Assembly: GCA_003290165.1 (NCBI GenBank)
Contig: QNQO01000550.1
Span: 372,001 to 436,000 of the forward strand
Direction: 5' to 3'
DNA length: 64,000 nt
Origin: Berberis thunbergii
Lineage: Eukaryota; Streptophyta; Magnoliopsida; Ranunculales; Berberidaceae
Shown here: one piece after another, positions 34,863 through 46,644 of the stretch
Position numbering within the stretch: position 1 is the first letter of the stretch
Layout of the letters: each line of letters starts with the position of its first letter
Made by a program: the position numbers and the translations under genes
The notes under the pieces: generated by a model
Databases searched by the model: none
Told to the model about the DNA's origin: nothing
What the model saw: only the letters and a program-made list of their open reading frames with translations

Positions 34863-36440
34863 TAGATCATTGACAGTGGTGCCTCGGACCACATGTGTCA
34901 TGACTTGAGTCTTTTCTTGCAAACCTCGACCGTTGATTCACCATATGTGATTACTTTACCCAATGACATGAAATTTAAAATGTCTTTAACTGGATCTGTT
35001 AGAGTCCTCCCACAGATCATTCTTGAAAATGTGTTATATGTCCCTCATTTTCAATATAATCTGTTGTCTATTCATAACTGATTGCTCAGTTCAAATGTCA
35101 AGTCACTTTCACCATCCATTCTTGCTTTAAATGAATAGGCATGTGGCTTTTGGTGAAGCAAAAGCAGAACTTTACTTATTACATGCCTCTCCTACTATGC
35201 ATGATCTTTCCAGTTCTGATTTCCTTTCTATTTCCTCTGTAGCCTCAGAAATTTTACATGATGATTCTGTTTCTTGTAATGTCAATTCAAGTCATCCCAT
35301 TGTATTTGGCATAATAGACTTGGTCATTTTCCATTCAATAAAATCAAAGTTTTACCTGTACTTCCTAATGATGTTGATAAGAATGTGACATTTTCTGCTT
35401 CTTGTGATGTGTGTCCAAAAGCTGGGCAACATAGACTTCCTTTTCCCCACAGCCATATACATGCCTCAGCTTTTTTTTACCTTGTTCACCTTGACAGATG
35501 GGGACTTACAATGGTTTTGCTTACTTTCTTACTATAGTAGATGTACATGGACACATCTATTGAGTAGCAAAATTAATGCCCTGGATCTTATAAAATCTTT
35601 CCTCAACATGGTTGAAACCCAATTTCAAAAGAAGGTCAAAGCTTTTTGTTCAGACAATGTTCTTGAACTAGGATTGAGCAAAGAGGCTACTGCCCTATTT
35701 CTTTCAAAAGGAATCATTCATCAAACTAGTTGCACTGACACACCCCAACAAAATGGCATTGTTGAACGGAAACACAAACACCTATTGGAGACCTCCCGAG
35801 CCATTTTATTTCAATCCGGCCTTCCAATCAAATATTGGGGTGAATGTGTGCTCACAGCTACCTACCTCATCAATAAGTTTCCTTCCAAAGTTGTACATGG
35901 TTCTACTCCACATGAAGTCATGTTTGGTATGCCACATTCCTATGACAATTTGAGGAGTTTTGGTTGTTTGTGTTATGTATCCACTCTTAAAAGGGGAAGG
36001 GACAAATTTCAACCCAGGGCAGCTCCTTGTGTGTTCCTACGTTATCCTTTTGGTAAAAAGGCCTACAAAGTTTTGAACTGTGAAACCAAGCAAATAGTCA
36101 TTTTTAGAAATGTAACCTTCTTTGAACACATATTTTCCTATAAACACTCCACCAATCCCATTTTTTCTGCTCCCTTATTTCCCTTTCCTTCATATCCTAT
36201 TGATGTTGACACTTCACCTACTAAAAACCCCACTCCTAGCCATCCTGTTGGTGTTGACATTTCACCTACTGCAGATTCCACTTCTTCACCTATTGCAGAC
36301 CTCATTTCTGCTCAACCAACACAACACAGTCCACTATATTTACCTCAGTCCTCACCTCAACCACTTCAGTCAGACCATAAGAAGATCTTCCCGGGTTCAC
36401 AATCCTCCTTCTTATTTAAGGGAATATGTTTTTCATAATG
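34863..36440 (+). pseudogene. Copia protease and integrase
   Basis: After a TAG comes the protease site IIDSGASDHMCHD (34866). The pre-integrase region is split by frameshifts near 35080-35400 (SCDVCPKAGQH, 35402-35434). The integrase core reads VKAFCSDNVLELG and TDTPQQNGIVERKHKHLLE (about 35735-35795), then the C-terminal FGCLCYVSTLKRGRDKF. Ser/Thr/Pro-rich spacer (36150-36400) leads to RT. Confidence 0.88.
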
Positions 36441-36459
36441 CTTGCAGCAGTCCTGCTAC

Positions 36460-38107
36460 TGAGTCATTATGTTTTCATACAATCACTTCAAATACCATTT
36501 CATTACACTCATTTTGTTTCTCTTCTCTTTCTCCACAAAGTCAAATCCTTTTAAGTGCAATTGAACATGTTTCTGAACCTTTCACATATGAGGAGGCTAC
36601 TAGTTTGCCTGTTTGGTAAAAGGCCATGAGCAAGGAGTTTGATGTTCTGCATGCTAATCACACCTGGGAATTCACTGCTTTGCCTCATGGTAAGAAACCA
36701 ATTCGTTCCAAGTGGGTATATAAGGTGAAACACAGAGCTGATGGTACTATTGAAATATGTAAGGCTCATTTGGTGTTAAAGGGGAACACTAAAAAAGAAG
36801 GGATTGATTATCATGAAACCTTCTCCCTGGTTGTGAAGCTTACCACAATAAGAGCCTTGTTAGTAGTTGTAGTCAAGAAACACTGGCCATTGCATCAATT
36901 AGATGTTAATAATGCCTTCTTACATGCGGATTTGGATGAAGATATTTACATGACCTCAAATAATAAGAGCCTTGTCTAGGGCTTGTTTGCAAACTCAAGA
37001 AGTCTCTATATGTCCTCAAACAAGCTTCTAGACAAGTGTATGCGAAGTTAGCTGATTATTTGAGATTGGAGGGGTACCAAAGCTCTAAAAATGACTACTC
37101 CTTGTTTGTAAAGGGAATGGGAACTTCTATTGTGTTCATGGTTGTTTATGTAGATGACATTATTGTCACAGGGAATGAAGTCACTGAAATTATACACTTG
37201 AAAAAAGTGCTGGACAAATCATTCAAGATCAAAGACCTTGGGGAGTTAAATTACTTCCTTGGTCTTGAGATTCTTAGAGAACACAATGGGATTATTCTCA
37301 CTCAGCAGAAATTTTGCCAAGGACTTACTTTCTGATTTCAATTGTTCCAAGATGTCTCCCACCTCTACTCCCCTACCTGGACAGGTCCGACTCAAACTTG
37401 GTGAGGGTGATCCCATAGCCGATCCCAGTATATACAAAAGACTGGTTGGCAAATTGAACTATTTTACACACACTAGACCTGATTTGGTTTTTGTTGTCCA
37501 GCACCTATGCCAATTTATGTAGGATCCTCGAGTTCCACATTATGAGGCAGCTATGCATACTCTTTGATATATCAAAACCAATCCCAACCAGGGTCTTTTA
37601 TTCAATACCAGTACTTCATATGCTTTGCAGGCATTTTGCGATTCAGATTGGGCTGCTGTCCCTAGCTTCAGGAGATCCATCAGTGGTTATTTCATTACTT
37701 TAAGAGGTTTTCTAATCTCTTGGAAATCTAAGAAACAAGTTACCATTGCACTTTCTTCAGCTGAAGCAGAGTATCGATCAATGAGGCGAGTAACTGCTGA
37801 GCTTGTTTGGTTGACAAGGCTATTAGCTGAATTATCTGTGGAATTCATTACTCCTGTTCCCTTGAAGTGTGACAATTTTTCAGCTATCTATATTGCTCAC
37901 AACCCAGTGTTTCATGAGCGTATGAAACACATCGAATTAGATTGTCATTTTGTGCGGGAGAAACTGCAAGATGGTTTGATCAGTCTTTCATATCAACCTA
38001 CAAAAGAGCAGCTCGCAGATATGTTCACAAAGAATTTAAACCCCAAGCAGCATCATTACTTACTTGGCAAGTTGGGGGTGTCCAATTCTCTCCACCCTCC
38101 AACTTGA
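36460..38107 (+). pseudogene. Copia reverse transcriptase and RNase H
   Basis: RT starts near 36615 (AMSKEFDVLHANHTWEF; KWVYKVKHRADGTIEICKA) with the YVDDIIV active-site box at 37147-37167. A small insert or duplication near 36955-36985 and a frameshift near 37320 break it. RNase H (37625-38107) carries SWKSKKQVTIALSSAEAEYR and HERMKHIELDCHFVREKL, ending LADMFTKNLNPKQHH and TAG-free to the TGA after LHPPT. Confidence 0.9.
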
Positions 38108-38114
38108 AGGGGGA
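38101..38114 (+). other. Polypurine tract of the plus-strand Copia
   Basis: AACTTGAAGGGGGA directly precedes the 3' LTR start TGTTGGAG at 38115, the standard Copia arrangement. Confidence 0.85.
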
Positions 38115-38354
38115 TGTTGGAGTTAGTTAGATTTACTCATGTAAATCATTTCTTAATAGTTAAGCAAAGTCTGTTGTAAATATTTGTTTTGATTCATAAT
38201 TCATTGTAGCCACGTCAGCTTGACATGTATTGAAAGGCTTGCACTGTACATCAAAAAATTAATTCAATACACAGAAATTTCTCAATCGTGTGTTCTGCTC
38301 TCATCTTCTCTTTTTCCATTATTTCATCTTCAATTCTCTGTTTGTAATTTCACA
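38115..38354 (+). repeat. 3' LTR of the plus-strand Copia
   Basis: 240 bp, TGTTGGAGTTAG to TTTCACA, same length as the 5' LTR, followed by the CCTCC target copy. Confidence 0.92.
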
Positions 38355-38604
38355 CCTCCACTACCCAGATCTACCCTCCCTTTACCTCTTCTCGCCTTCT
38401 CTGATTCTCCTGCTATCTTCGCTTCCTCATATCCTTTTCTTGATGCCCCAAACCAGATTTTGAATCGACTTCAAACAAGGAAACTTGCTCGGATTCAACA
38501 ATCGTAGATTACTATGTGATTTTCTGCAATCGGGGTTTATGGACTAAATCGTTAGTCAATTTCTCTTTCGTTACGAGTTTGTCCATGGCATCTTGATGAC
38601 AGGG

Positions 38605-40209
38605 ATGCAGATGGAAATGATTGATTGGGTGGTAGATGATGTGAAAATGGATCCCAAAAAGAAGACCAAGATATTGATTAATGCATCAGATGAAGCACGC
38701 CCTGGTACAATGAATTAGGCATCTATTTTTGGCAGTCGTAGTAATGGAGGCTCCAACAAGCTTCAATATATGCCCCAATCGGTGATAGAAAGGAAGCATG
38801 TTGTCCATATCATACTCTCAGATCATGAGTAGCTATTAGAGGAGTGTGAACATTATCTAATAGGAAAATTTGTAGGTAAGAAGCTAGCTTATGGCTACGT
38901 CAAAGATAGCTTGAAACGCGGGTTAACACTTAAGAGTGATTTTTACATGTCAGTATATGGTGAAAGGGCATTCGTCTTCAATTTTTGAATGAAGAAGACA
39001 TAGCAAAGGTACTAGAATCAAGACTGGTCCTCAAAGCAAAGGTACTAGAATCAAGACTGGTCCTCAAAGCTAGTAGATTATTCATTGTTAGACCATGGAA
39101 ACCCTACATGGAAAAAATGTGGAAGTGCTCAACACAGTGCTAATATGGGTTAACTTGATAAAGGTTCCTCTCTTTTTATGGAGTGTAGTAGGTCTACAGA
39201 CCATTGCTAGCGCAATAGGGATACCTCTTATGCTTGATAAGGCAACAGATAACAAGAAAAGGCTTTCATTTTCCCGAGTGTGCATTGGGATATCGTCTAA
39301 CAGTCAATTTTCTAATGCCATTCCAATGGTTATTGATGTTGGGAAGACTGCAACGATGGAGGTAGAATACTCTTGGCATCCAGTGAAGTGCAATCACTAC
39401 ATGGGGTTGGACATGCATCAAAGATGCCCTAAACACAAGGAAACCACCCCTAAAGTCACAAAGTACTAGCGGGCAACTGGCACTCTTCCTAAACAAAAAA
39501 TAGCATTGAACCAGGTCTAAGAGGGAGGATACATTGCTTCTAGAAAACAAACATCCAAACAAAGAAAGACCCCAAACCAAAGGAATGAGAAGGAGGTGCA
39601 AACAGTGCATATGACTAGAGTACCCAAACATTTCTAGTTGTGATTGATAAAAATGATGAGAATGGTAATGAAGATATGATCTGTGATACTGAGAACAATG
39701 TTGTTGTCACTGATGAAACAAGGAACCATGATGAAATAGAGGTGAACAGAGAGACTAAGGTTGAGGTTGCATTATTCAAAGTTGTGAGGAACACGTCATT
39801 GGAGTGGAACAAGAGATGACTGCTGAAAGACAAGGGAAGAAGAAACAAAGTCCCCAAAAACTCCAAACAACCTCCAAATGGTTTATACCTCTTCATCAAT
39901 AGATGAACAAAAATACTCATCGACGTTATAGATGAAAGCCCACAATCCCTCTCTAAGGTTAAATTTTTTAAAATAATAGAAGAATATGACAATGGGAATG
40001 AAGTTAGCAATGCTGTAAAGGAAGCAATAAAAAGATTGAGCAGGGATATGTTGAAGGAAGAACTCACTAAAATAAAATCTCTATTTGAAAATGAAGGAAC
40101 TATGTTGGGTCAAAACAATATTGAAGATAAATGTGAGGTTACCACAACTCAGTCACCTGAGAAAGACGCTCCTAGAAGATCTTCTCGAAGCAAGAGGGCA
40201 AATTCTTAA
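38605..40209 (+). pseudogene. LINE-A ORF1 (DUF4283), copy B
   Basis: It starts MQMEMIDWVVDDVKMDPKKK. The DUF4283 part is IGKFVGKKLAYGYVKDSLK (about 38858-38920), then FIVRPWKPYMEKNVEVL and VVGLQTIASAIGIPLMLDK, and MEVEYSWHPVKCNHY (39355-39400). The zinc knuckle is damaged (normal CX2C reads CNHY). The C-terminal end is SSRSKRANS. Stops occur near 38720, 38830, 38987 and 39000. A 33-bp tandem duplication (39003-39035 and 39036-39068) repeats AKVLESRLVLK in frame. Confidence 0.8.
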
Positions 40210-40602
40210 TTCTGGTAATTGATTACAATAATACATAAGGATGCAGATGTCTATTGGAATCTTGTATGGATGTTAGTTTAGAGCTAGCATTCAATGGTTT
40301 CTCTGTCAGTGTTCATTGCTCTCCTATTTTTTACGTCGACTTCTCTTACATCTTGAGCTCCACATTATGTATGAATCAAGTCATAAGAGTGATTAAAAGA
40401 TTGATTGGTGCTAATGAGAGAGTAAAGTTATGGCGATGCACCAAGCAACCACTTTTGTTGCATACCACTTTGCAAGATTACTCCCCAACCTGGAGACCAT
40501 TGAATTACAACAAATTAGGTTCTTCATTGGGAATTTGAAGCAATTATATGTTATTGTTGATGATGTAGAGTGAATATTGAGTGATTGTAATCTTCATCAT
40601 CC

Positions 40603-40685
<83 letters not shown>
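40603..40685. repeat. (TTA)n microsatellite
   Basis: About 27 perfect TTA units within the LINE-A 3' segment. Copy A has only a short TTATTAATA at the equivalent place, so the expansion arose after insertion. Confidence 0.97.
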
Positions 40686-40686
<1 letters not shown>

Positions 40687-40725
40687 AGTTTGGTGATCCT
40701 CAAAACCCTTGCTCGCTTTCCAAAA

Positions 40726-41173
40726 CAAATAATTGATAGTACATTTAGATGGACTCTTTACCCTTAAAGTTTGAATGTATATTAAGAGCATTACAAAACT
40801 ATCGATTCAATATGTATATTGTCAGCATTAGAAAACTATTGAATTAATGCTAGTAATCTAAACAACCCTCCTTAGATGAAGATGTAGTATTGCCAATGCA
40901 AGCCATAGATAGCTAGATGATAAAGAACTTATTCATTGTGCAATACCTCACTCTCCATGCCAGTCAAAAGATTCAATGAGGCGTGATAGAGAAATGGTGG
41001 ATTTGCTTCAGATGTTGCTCTGTTTCTTTCTTGAACTTCATTCTGAAGCTTTACTCTCTCCAATGAGCTTTTTTCACCCATTTCTATAAATTTCATAAAT
41101 TGTAATAAATATTATTATGAGAAAATTAAATAATTGCCATTTGTTCAAATGGGGGATGAAAATTAAAACATAG
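40726..41173. other. Unassigned sequence
   Basis: AT-rich, no ORF, repeat boundary or RNA gene recognised. Confidence 0.35.
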
Positions 41174-41178
41174 ATATT

Positions 41179-41764
41179 TGATGAGACATCAATCATACGA
41201 TCATAGTCGTACACGTTGAATGGGCTAACCCTAGCACGAGAAAGGTTTCAGTGTGATCCCCAATAAACCCATGCATAAACCATTGTTCAGCTCGTAAGTC
41301 ATGCCCCAAGCCCAAGACACATCATCCCAAGAGGCACGAATCTTAGGGCTTGCCCAGGACAATAAGGCCTAAACATGAATCTCAGAGATGTCATAGGCCC
41401 GGGATCCACTCGGATGAAATCAGCTCTTAGCCCAGCCAAGCATTGGGTCCTAAACAGACCTAAGTGTCTAAGAGACTAAGTCATCCATAGGTAAGATGTT
41501 ATGCGAGATCTCTTCCCTCCATCACACCCTTGATCGCAGGGATAGTTGTGGATGAAACACTCACTATAAAAGGTAATGAAAGGAAGAAGAAATGTACGCG
41601 TACACTTTGCAATTTACTTCAAGTCTTCACTCTTCCTTGCATCAATATCTGACTTTAGCATCGGAGTGCATTCGGCTACCACAACAGTGGTGCCTGACTA
41701 ACCACTGCTCATTTTTCTAGACTCGACATAAGTGAGATCACCAAGGACAGATTTGAACACATCA
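41179..41764 (+). mobile_element. Solo LTR of a Tat-like gypsy family
   Basis: TGATGAGACATC to AACACATCA, 586 bp, with a perfect 5-bp duplication ATATT (41174-41178 and 41765-41769). It contains TATAAA at 41565-41570. Near the end it has CTGACTTTAGCATCGG, a block shared with the 5' LTR at 24113. No internal coding remains, so it is a recombination remnant. Confidence 0.85.
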
Positions 41765-41769
41765 ATATT

Positions 41770-42050
41770 TTTAATCACAATTTGGTAAGGCTAGAGGCTA
41801 TTTAGAACCAAAGATTGTGATTTCATTTTTCGAGTTCATTTCGGTATCCTAATTTTAAGAAATATTTTGAAAAATATTTCGGTGTGTGAAGAAAAAAATG
41901 TAAAAATTTTGAGGATACATAAAAAATATATATATATAATGAATTTCAAAGGTATATGAAAATGTGAAAAACATATATGCAAGTAAATAAATCTATTAAA
42001 CATATTAAATAAATCCTAAATACCAAGAAATGAAACAAACATGAAATCAA
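41770..42050. other. Unassigned AT-rich spacer
   Basis: No feature seen. Contains a short (AT)n run near 41930. Confidence 0.35.
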
Positions 42051-42335
42051 TGGTGTTTGCTTCCTAGTTGGAAGTAGAGAGCAGTTGCAGCTGCCTGTCT
42101 GAAGTTGATCCTCAAGATACTTGCCTAAATAGGGCTTATAGGTATTGAGGATGGTTGTGAAAAGTGTGGGCCTAGCATGCTGTGAGAGTCCGGGTCCACT
42201 TGGCGGACTGAAGTTGACCGGGCTTAGATCCGCTTGGACTAGATCTGTGTTGGGTCAATGCTTGAGCTCGTAGTTCCTCGAGATTATCACGACACGTGTT
42301 CGACTTAGGAGTGTGACCGTTTTTATGTATCATCA
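42051..42335 (-). repeat. Truncated 3' LTR of a minus-strand Tat element
   Basis: The reverse complement of the outer half of the Tat LTR (ends TTTTTATGTATCATCA). It begins abruptly at GGTGTTTGCTTCC, so the rest of the LTR is lost. CTACTCCCCCC, the polypurine tract of the minus strand, follows. Confidence 0.85.
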
Positions 42336-42497
42336 GCTACTCCCCCCGAGTAAGTGTGTCGTCACATCGATTCGCTAAGTCATCTCTTAAAAGGTTGCGA
42401 CACTCTTGATGATTGAGTCTGAATAGTTGCTTGAGCCGCATGCTACATTAATTGGGCATGCATTGGTTCGGCAGAAAAGAGGCGGGAACCTATCCTC

Positions 42498-42503
42498 TAT
42501 ATA
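42498..42503 (+). promoter_or_regulatory. TATA box of the antisense Tat gene
   Basis: TATATA, 83 bp before the ATG at 42586. Equivalent boxes sit 77-78 bp before the start in the other two antisense copies (30915-30908 minus; 54662 plus), which supports a real promoter. Confidence 0.55.
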
Positions 42504-42585
42504 GGTCATCCGCAGTGTTAAGACTAGCCCTTATGCTTTACTTGTTTTTGAAGATATTGTTCTAAAAGGTTCATTCGTCTTCTTC

Positions 42586-44878
42586 ATGGCTCAAGAAAAC
42601 CTTCTTGATGATCTTGTTTTGTCTAAGGGCCTATAGTTTTTTGAAGACAGGCTGTTGTCCGAGTCTGGTCTCGTTGAAATTCGTACAAAGTTTGGATTTC
42701 CTGAAGACTTGTCGTTGTACCTTCTGACGGGCGACCATACGCCAATGTCGCCTCCGGCTGGTTTCATCTGTTTACATCAATGGATGCTTCAAACTGGAGT
42801 GTGTTTCCTGGTTCTAGACGTGATTTGGGAGTTCTTGAATTTCCTGGGGATTCCTCCAGCTCAGTTGGGACCCAACAGATATAAGATCATTCTCATGATT
42901 CTGCTCAGTGCTAAGGAGGTCGACGTTAGTGTGACTCAGCAAGTGATTCAGTTGCTGACTGTTCCATGATTGCAGAGCAATGTTGTTTGCAAGATGAAGT
43001 CACCAAATTTTTTTGTTAACCTGCTGGATGATTTCAAGTTTTGGCAGAAGTATTTCTTTTTAGCCTCTGCTGATTCAAAATATTTCTGATGCAAGGGTCT
43101 TCCGCTTGAGCAACAGTTTAGGCCGCTTTGTAAGTTCAACTCCTTTCTTGTGACTTTGATGTGCTTGATAGTGGGATGAGTGATCATTGCTTGTGTTCTC
43201 TTGCAGGAAGGTTTCCCACTATTCCCCTTACCTTAAAGGAGCAAACCACCATGGAAACATTTCACGTCATGGTAAAAAGGAAGCAGTTGATATCATCAGA
43301 GTTTCCAATTTTGTCTATTATGAGCTATGGGACAATTAGCATGTCGCCCCCACTCTGTATTGAGAGTCGCACATTAAGCTGGAAGATGGGGGCCCTTCTA
43401 GGAAAAGGAAGGTTGTTAGGGCCAAAACCCATTCTGTCTAATGTGGAGGATCTATCTGAGATTCTTGTTTTCTTTGTGAGGAAGAAGCCTCGCGTTAGAA
43501 CTGGGTCGTCTTCGCCATGACCCACTCTAGTGAGAGAGGAGCGAGAGTCTGCTAGGCCTGTTGAAACGAAGACTAATGTTCTTGTCTTGAAGAAAGATTA
43601 TATGCGGTTGGCGGGAGTTGCTGACGAGTTGAACCTTAGTGACGCGCAGGTTGAGGCTCAGAATGACCTTCTGGTGCGAGTTGCAATGGCGTCTTCTATT
43701 AGCGTTGATTCGTGTGGGGCTGCTCCTATAGAGGGCTCTATTGAAGGTTCATCTGAGGTGGTAGAATCTGATCATCCCACCGTTGACTCGCCTGAATGTG
43801 GTTGTGGTATCAGTCGTGTCTCTTATAGTCCACATTGCTCACTGACTCGTTTCAGGCCACAGCTTGAACTATTGGAAGGTCCTTTGGATACTGCGGTCCC
43901 TTCTCTGCCTCCGGATCATGTTGAGCCGTCTCGCAATAAAGGGTCGGTCGTTCTTGACAAGGGAAAATCACGGAGGAGAGTCTGAGGACGGTGGTGACTG
44001 TAAAAGGCGACGCTGGCATAGTTCCTGATCACCGGAAGCTCCATCCTGATGCACGAATAAGAATGTTTGCACCAAACTTGGTGAATATGAACTCACATGT
44101 CTTGCACCAAGAGGTGGATGTTGAGTATGCTTCGAGGAAGCATATAAGCATGCATCACAGTTGGCTGATGGACAATGCTCCAAAACCCGAGGAGGATACG
44201 CTAGAACAGCGTATGGACAAGGGTTCGAAGTATCTTATGCTGAGTATGTCTCATATGAGCCACGCGGCCATTGCTGGGACGAAAGTAGAGGCGGCTCGCG
44301 AGAGAGTATATACATTGGAGTGTGTCTTCTCACACATGCAAACGATGTATTTCGATGCGCTTCATGAAATTAAACGGTTTAAGAAGAAGGCCGAAGAAAT
44401 GTGGTTGGATCAATCAACCGTGGTCGCTGAGGCTCAGAAGGCTCATCTGGATGACCTTGAGCGTAATTTAACCGAGGTGGTGTCTGAGAGGGACGGACTT
44501 AGGCAGGAGTTGATCTGGCTCCACCTAGAGGTAAAGGTTGCACAGAAAGCTGCGGCTAAGGCACATTTTGAGCTGCAGTCTTTTGCTGAAGAAAGTGCTT
44601 CGAAGGAAGCCAACTGGGTTGCTAAGAAGCAACAGTTGGAATTTGATGTGGAGTTCTGTGTTCGAGAGGCGACGAAAGCCGAGGACCAACTCGAACTGGG
44701 ATGGCATGAACTCAATGTTGTGAAGAGCAGTCTAGCCATAGAGAAATCTCAAGTCAATGCGCTAACTGGCAAATTGGAGCTACTTAAGCATGACCTTATT
44801 GATGCAAGGTGCGAGAGGAAGAGTTTTTCCAAGAACAAGGCAAATGCGAGTTCTGCTGGGTTGTTCATGGCCGGCTGA
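42586..44878 (+). pseudogene. Antisense Tat gene: gypsy-type transposon protein with coiled coil
   Basis: It opposes the retroelement strand. It starts MAQENLLDDLVLSKGL, then an in-frame TAG (42634). It continues with a domain like the Pfam 'putative gypsy type transposon' family (VIWEFLNFLGIPPAQLGPNR, 42820-42880). Further pieces follow: 43205-43519 (after an acceptor-like TTGCAG; RFPTIPLTLKEQTTMETFHV), 43530-43985, and 43991-44878. The last has a long Ala/Glu/Leu-rich coiled coil (about residues 100-290). The pieces lie in different frames. Either introns remain or frames are broken. Its role is unknown. Confidence 0.65.
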
Positions 44879-45685
44879 AGTTGTTGGTGCTTATGAAGAA
44901 TGTGCATCCGGAGTGGGATCTTAGCTGTTACAAAAAGATGTCATATATGGACTTGTCTGTTACCTCTTAGTCGTTGGGCGAGGACGACAGTTCGATCCCT
45001 AACATCCAGGTTGAAGTGCGTATAGATGCAACTTCTGCTCTTTTCCCCTTAGGCTTAGCTCTTCTATTTCTATACCTTCTCTTGATTAAAAGCAAACTTT
45101 GTGTGCTTGTACACTTTTTGTCTTGGCCACTAATGAAAATAGTTTTCTTTGTTTCACATTTAGCGTCTCTATTGCATGTTTTTTGTTTTTCCTTGTCGTT
45201 TTAATTTGGCAAAGGCTGGTTGAATCAATAGGACGCTGTCTGGTTTGTCTACGGCCGAGAGCTTGACTGCTTTGTATTGTGAATGACTCGGGGTTATTGC
45301 TGCGTAGTTATGTTTGATAGTGGGCACGTTGCGAACGGTTTAACTGGGGGTTGAGTCACCCAAGTTGTGTCATGTCCCATAGGTAAGGTGCTTGAGTTTT
45401 TTTTCTTGTTTGTCTTACTAGTCGGCTATAGTTGCTGCCGCATGCAAGCTGTGGTGGCCAAAAGTATGTGTCAAAGCGTTTGCACCAAGTCAGGTGTCAT
45501 ATGTTCGGGTTGGCGTCCTAATTATCTTTCATCTGGGCACTGGTTGTACTAACTTTGTATCAACACGAGTGGCCTTTTTCTAATGTTAGAATGTCACCAT
45601 TTGAGTGTGAAGGCGCTAACTCAGCTAAGCTCATATTTGCATCTGCTGTCCTGGGGGAGAGCAGAGATTGTGTGGAGAATTGTTT
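44879..45685. other. 3' flank of the antisense Tat gene
   Basis: No confident ORF. It contains a hydrophobic short ORF near 45040-45200 (LLFLYLLLIKSKLCVLVHFL) and leads into the tandem array. Probably 3' non-coding sequence. Confidence 0.4.
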
Positions 45686-46644
45686 GAGATTTTCACCTTC
45701 CAAATCGTTTATGACCGAGTAAAGTGATCGATAGATTTGGGGAGTAAAGGTTTGGTAACCAGGCTGAAGAGCAGTGGTCCCGTGGCAAGTCGTCGAAATC
45801 AGTTCGGGACTAACTAGGCTTCCACCTTCCGAATTATTTATGACCACGCAAAGCGGTCAACAAATTTGGAGAGTAAAAGTTTAACAACTAGGCTGAAGAG
45901 CAGTGGTCCCATGGCAAGCCATCGGAATCAGTTCGCGAGTGACTAGGCTTCCACCTTCTGAATTATTTATGACCGAGCAAAGCGGTCGCCAAATTCGAGG
46001 AGTAAAGGTTTGGCGACCAAGCTGAAGAGTAGTGGTCCTGTGGCAAGCCATAGGGATCAGTGGGACTGACTAGGCTCCACCTTTCGAACCGTCGACACCC
46101 TCCCCGCGCGGTGCGGGCTACGTATTCAAGAAGGGTTTGGCGACCATGCTGAAGAGTAGTGACCTCGTGGCAAGCCATCGAGATTAGTTCAGGACTGACT
46201 AGGCTCCCCCCATCCAAATTATCTACACCTAAGTGCACCAAGCTACAAATTTGGGAGTTTTTTTTTTGCAGCCACGCTGAAAAGCAATGGTCCCGTGGAA
46301 AGCCATTGGAATTAGTTTAGGACTTGCTAAGCTCCCACCTTCTAGACTATCTACACTTTTCAATGGGGGCTACAACTCCAGGGTTGGTGATTTGGTGGCC
46401 ACACTAAAGAATAGTGGTCCCGTGGCGAGCCGTCAGAATCAGTTCGAGACTAACTAGGCACCCATTTTCAAGACTATGTACACCCTCGCAGTGGGGGCTA
46501 CAAGTCCATGGTTCGATCAGAAGCTTTCATTGGTGGTCATCATTAGCTAGGCTTACCTGATTAGGTTCGACGAACACTGGTCGCGAATGGGGCAGTGATC
46601 CCTGGCAAATCGTCGTCACCTAACGTGGCAGCGCTGATTAGACT
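45686..46644. repeat. 128-bp tandem array of the minus-strand Tat element
   Basis: Units carry GAAGAGCAGTGGTCCCGTGG, GACTAACTAGGCTTCCACC and TTATGACCGAGCAAAGCGGT. GTCCCGTGGCAAG-type marks stand at 45777, 45905, 46033, 46164, 46290, 46415 and 46590, about 125-131 bp apart until the last. It occupies the same place as the 165-180 bp array of the element at 28688 but has an unrelated unit sequence. The CACTA at 46645 is inserted into it. Confidence 0.85.

Larger units (their letters stand above)
33312..38354 (+). mobile_element. Copia LTR retrotransposon, both LTRs
   Basis: 5043 bp with two 240-bp LTRs, a Met-tRNA-type primer site, gag-pol in Copia order, a polypurine tract and a perfect 5-bp duplication CCTCC (33307-33311 and 38355-38359). 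The LTRs differ at roughly 20 of 240 positions by eye (about 8%), so the insertion is old. The reading frame has several stops and shifts. It splits the leader of LINE-A copy B. Confidence 0.93.
38360..40725 (+). mobile_element. LINE-A copy B: DUF4283-only element
   Basis: It has a CT-rich leader, ORF1 (38605-40209), then directly a 3' segment (40210-40725) ending CTTTCCAAAAC. No reverse transcriptase or endonuclease lies between ORF1 and the end. It matches the minus-strand copy at 4629-8960 along ORF1 linker and 3' segment, so the RT-less structure is shared and not a private deletion. It may be moved in trans by a full LINE. Confidence 0.65.

Noticed and set aside
39615..40067. 150-residue minus-strand ORF with hydrophobic stretches
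   Set aside because: It is the complement of the Glu/Lys/Asn-rich LINE-A ORF1 linker, which produces Ser/Leu/Phe-rich shadows.
40254..40538. Independent plus-strand protein of 94 residues
   Set aside because: It lies in the LINE-A 3' segment. The equivalent stretch of copy A does not keep the same open frame.
44443..44739. Ser-rich minus-strand ORF overlapping the coiled-coil region
   Set aside because: It is an antisense shadow of the Ala/Glu/Lys-rich coiled coil on the plus strand.
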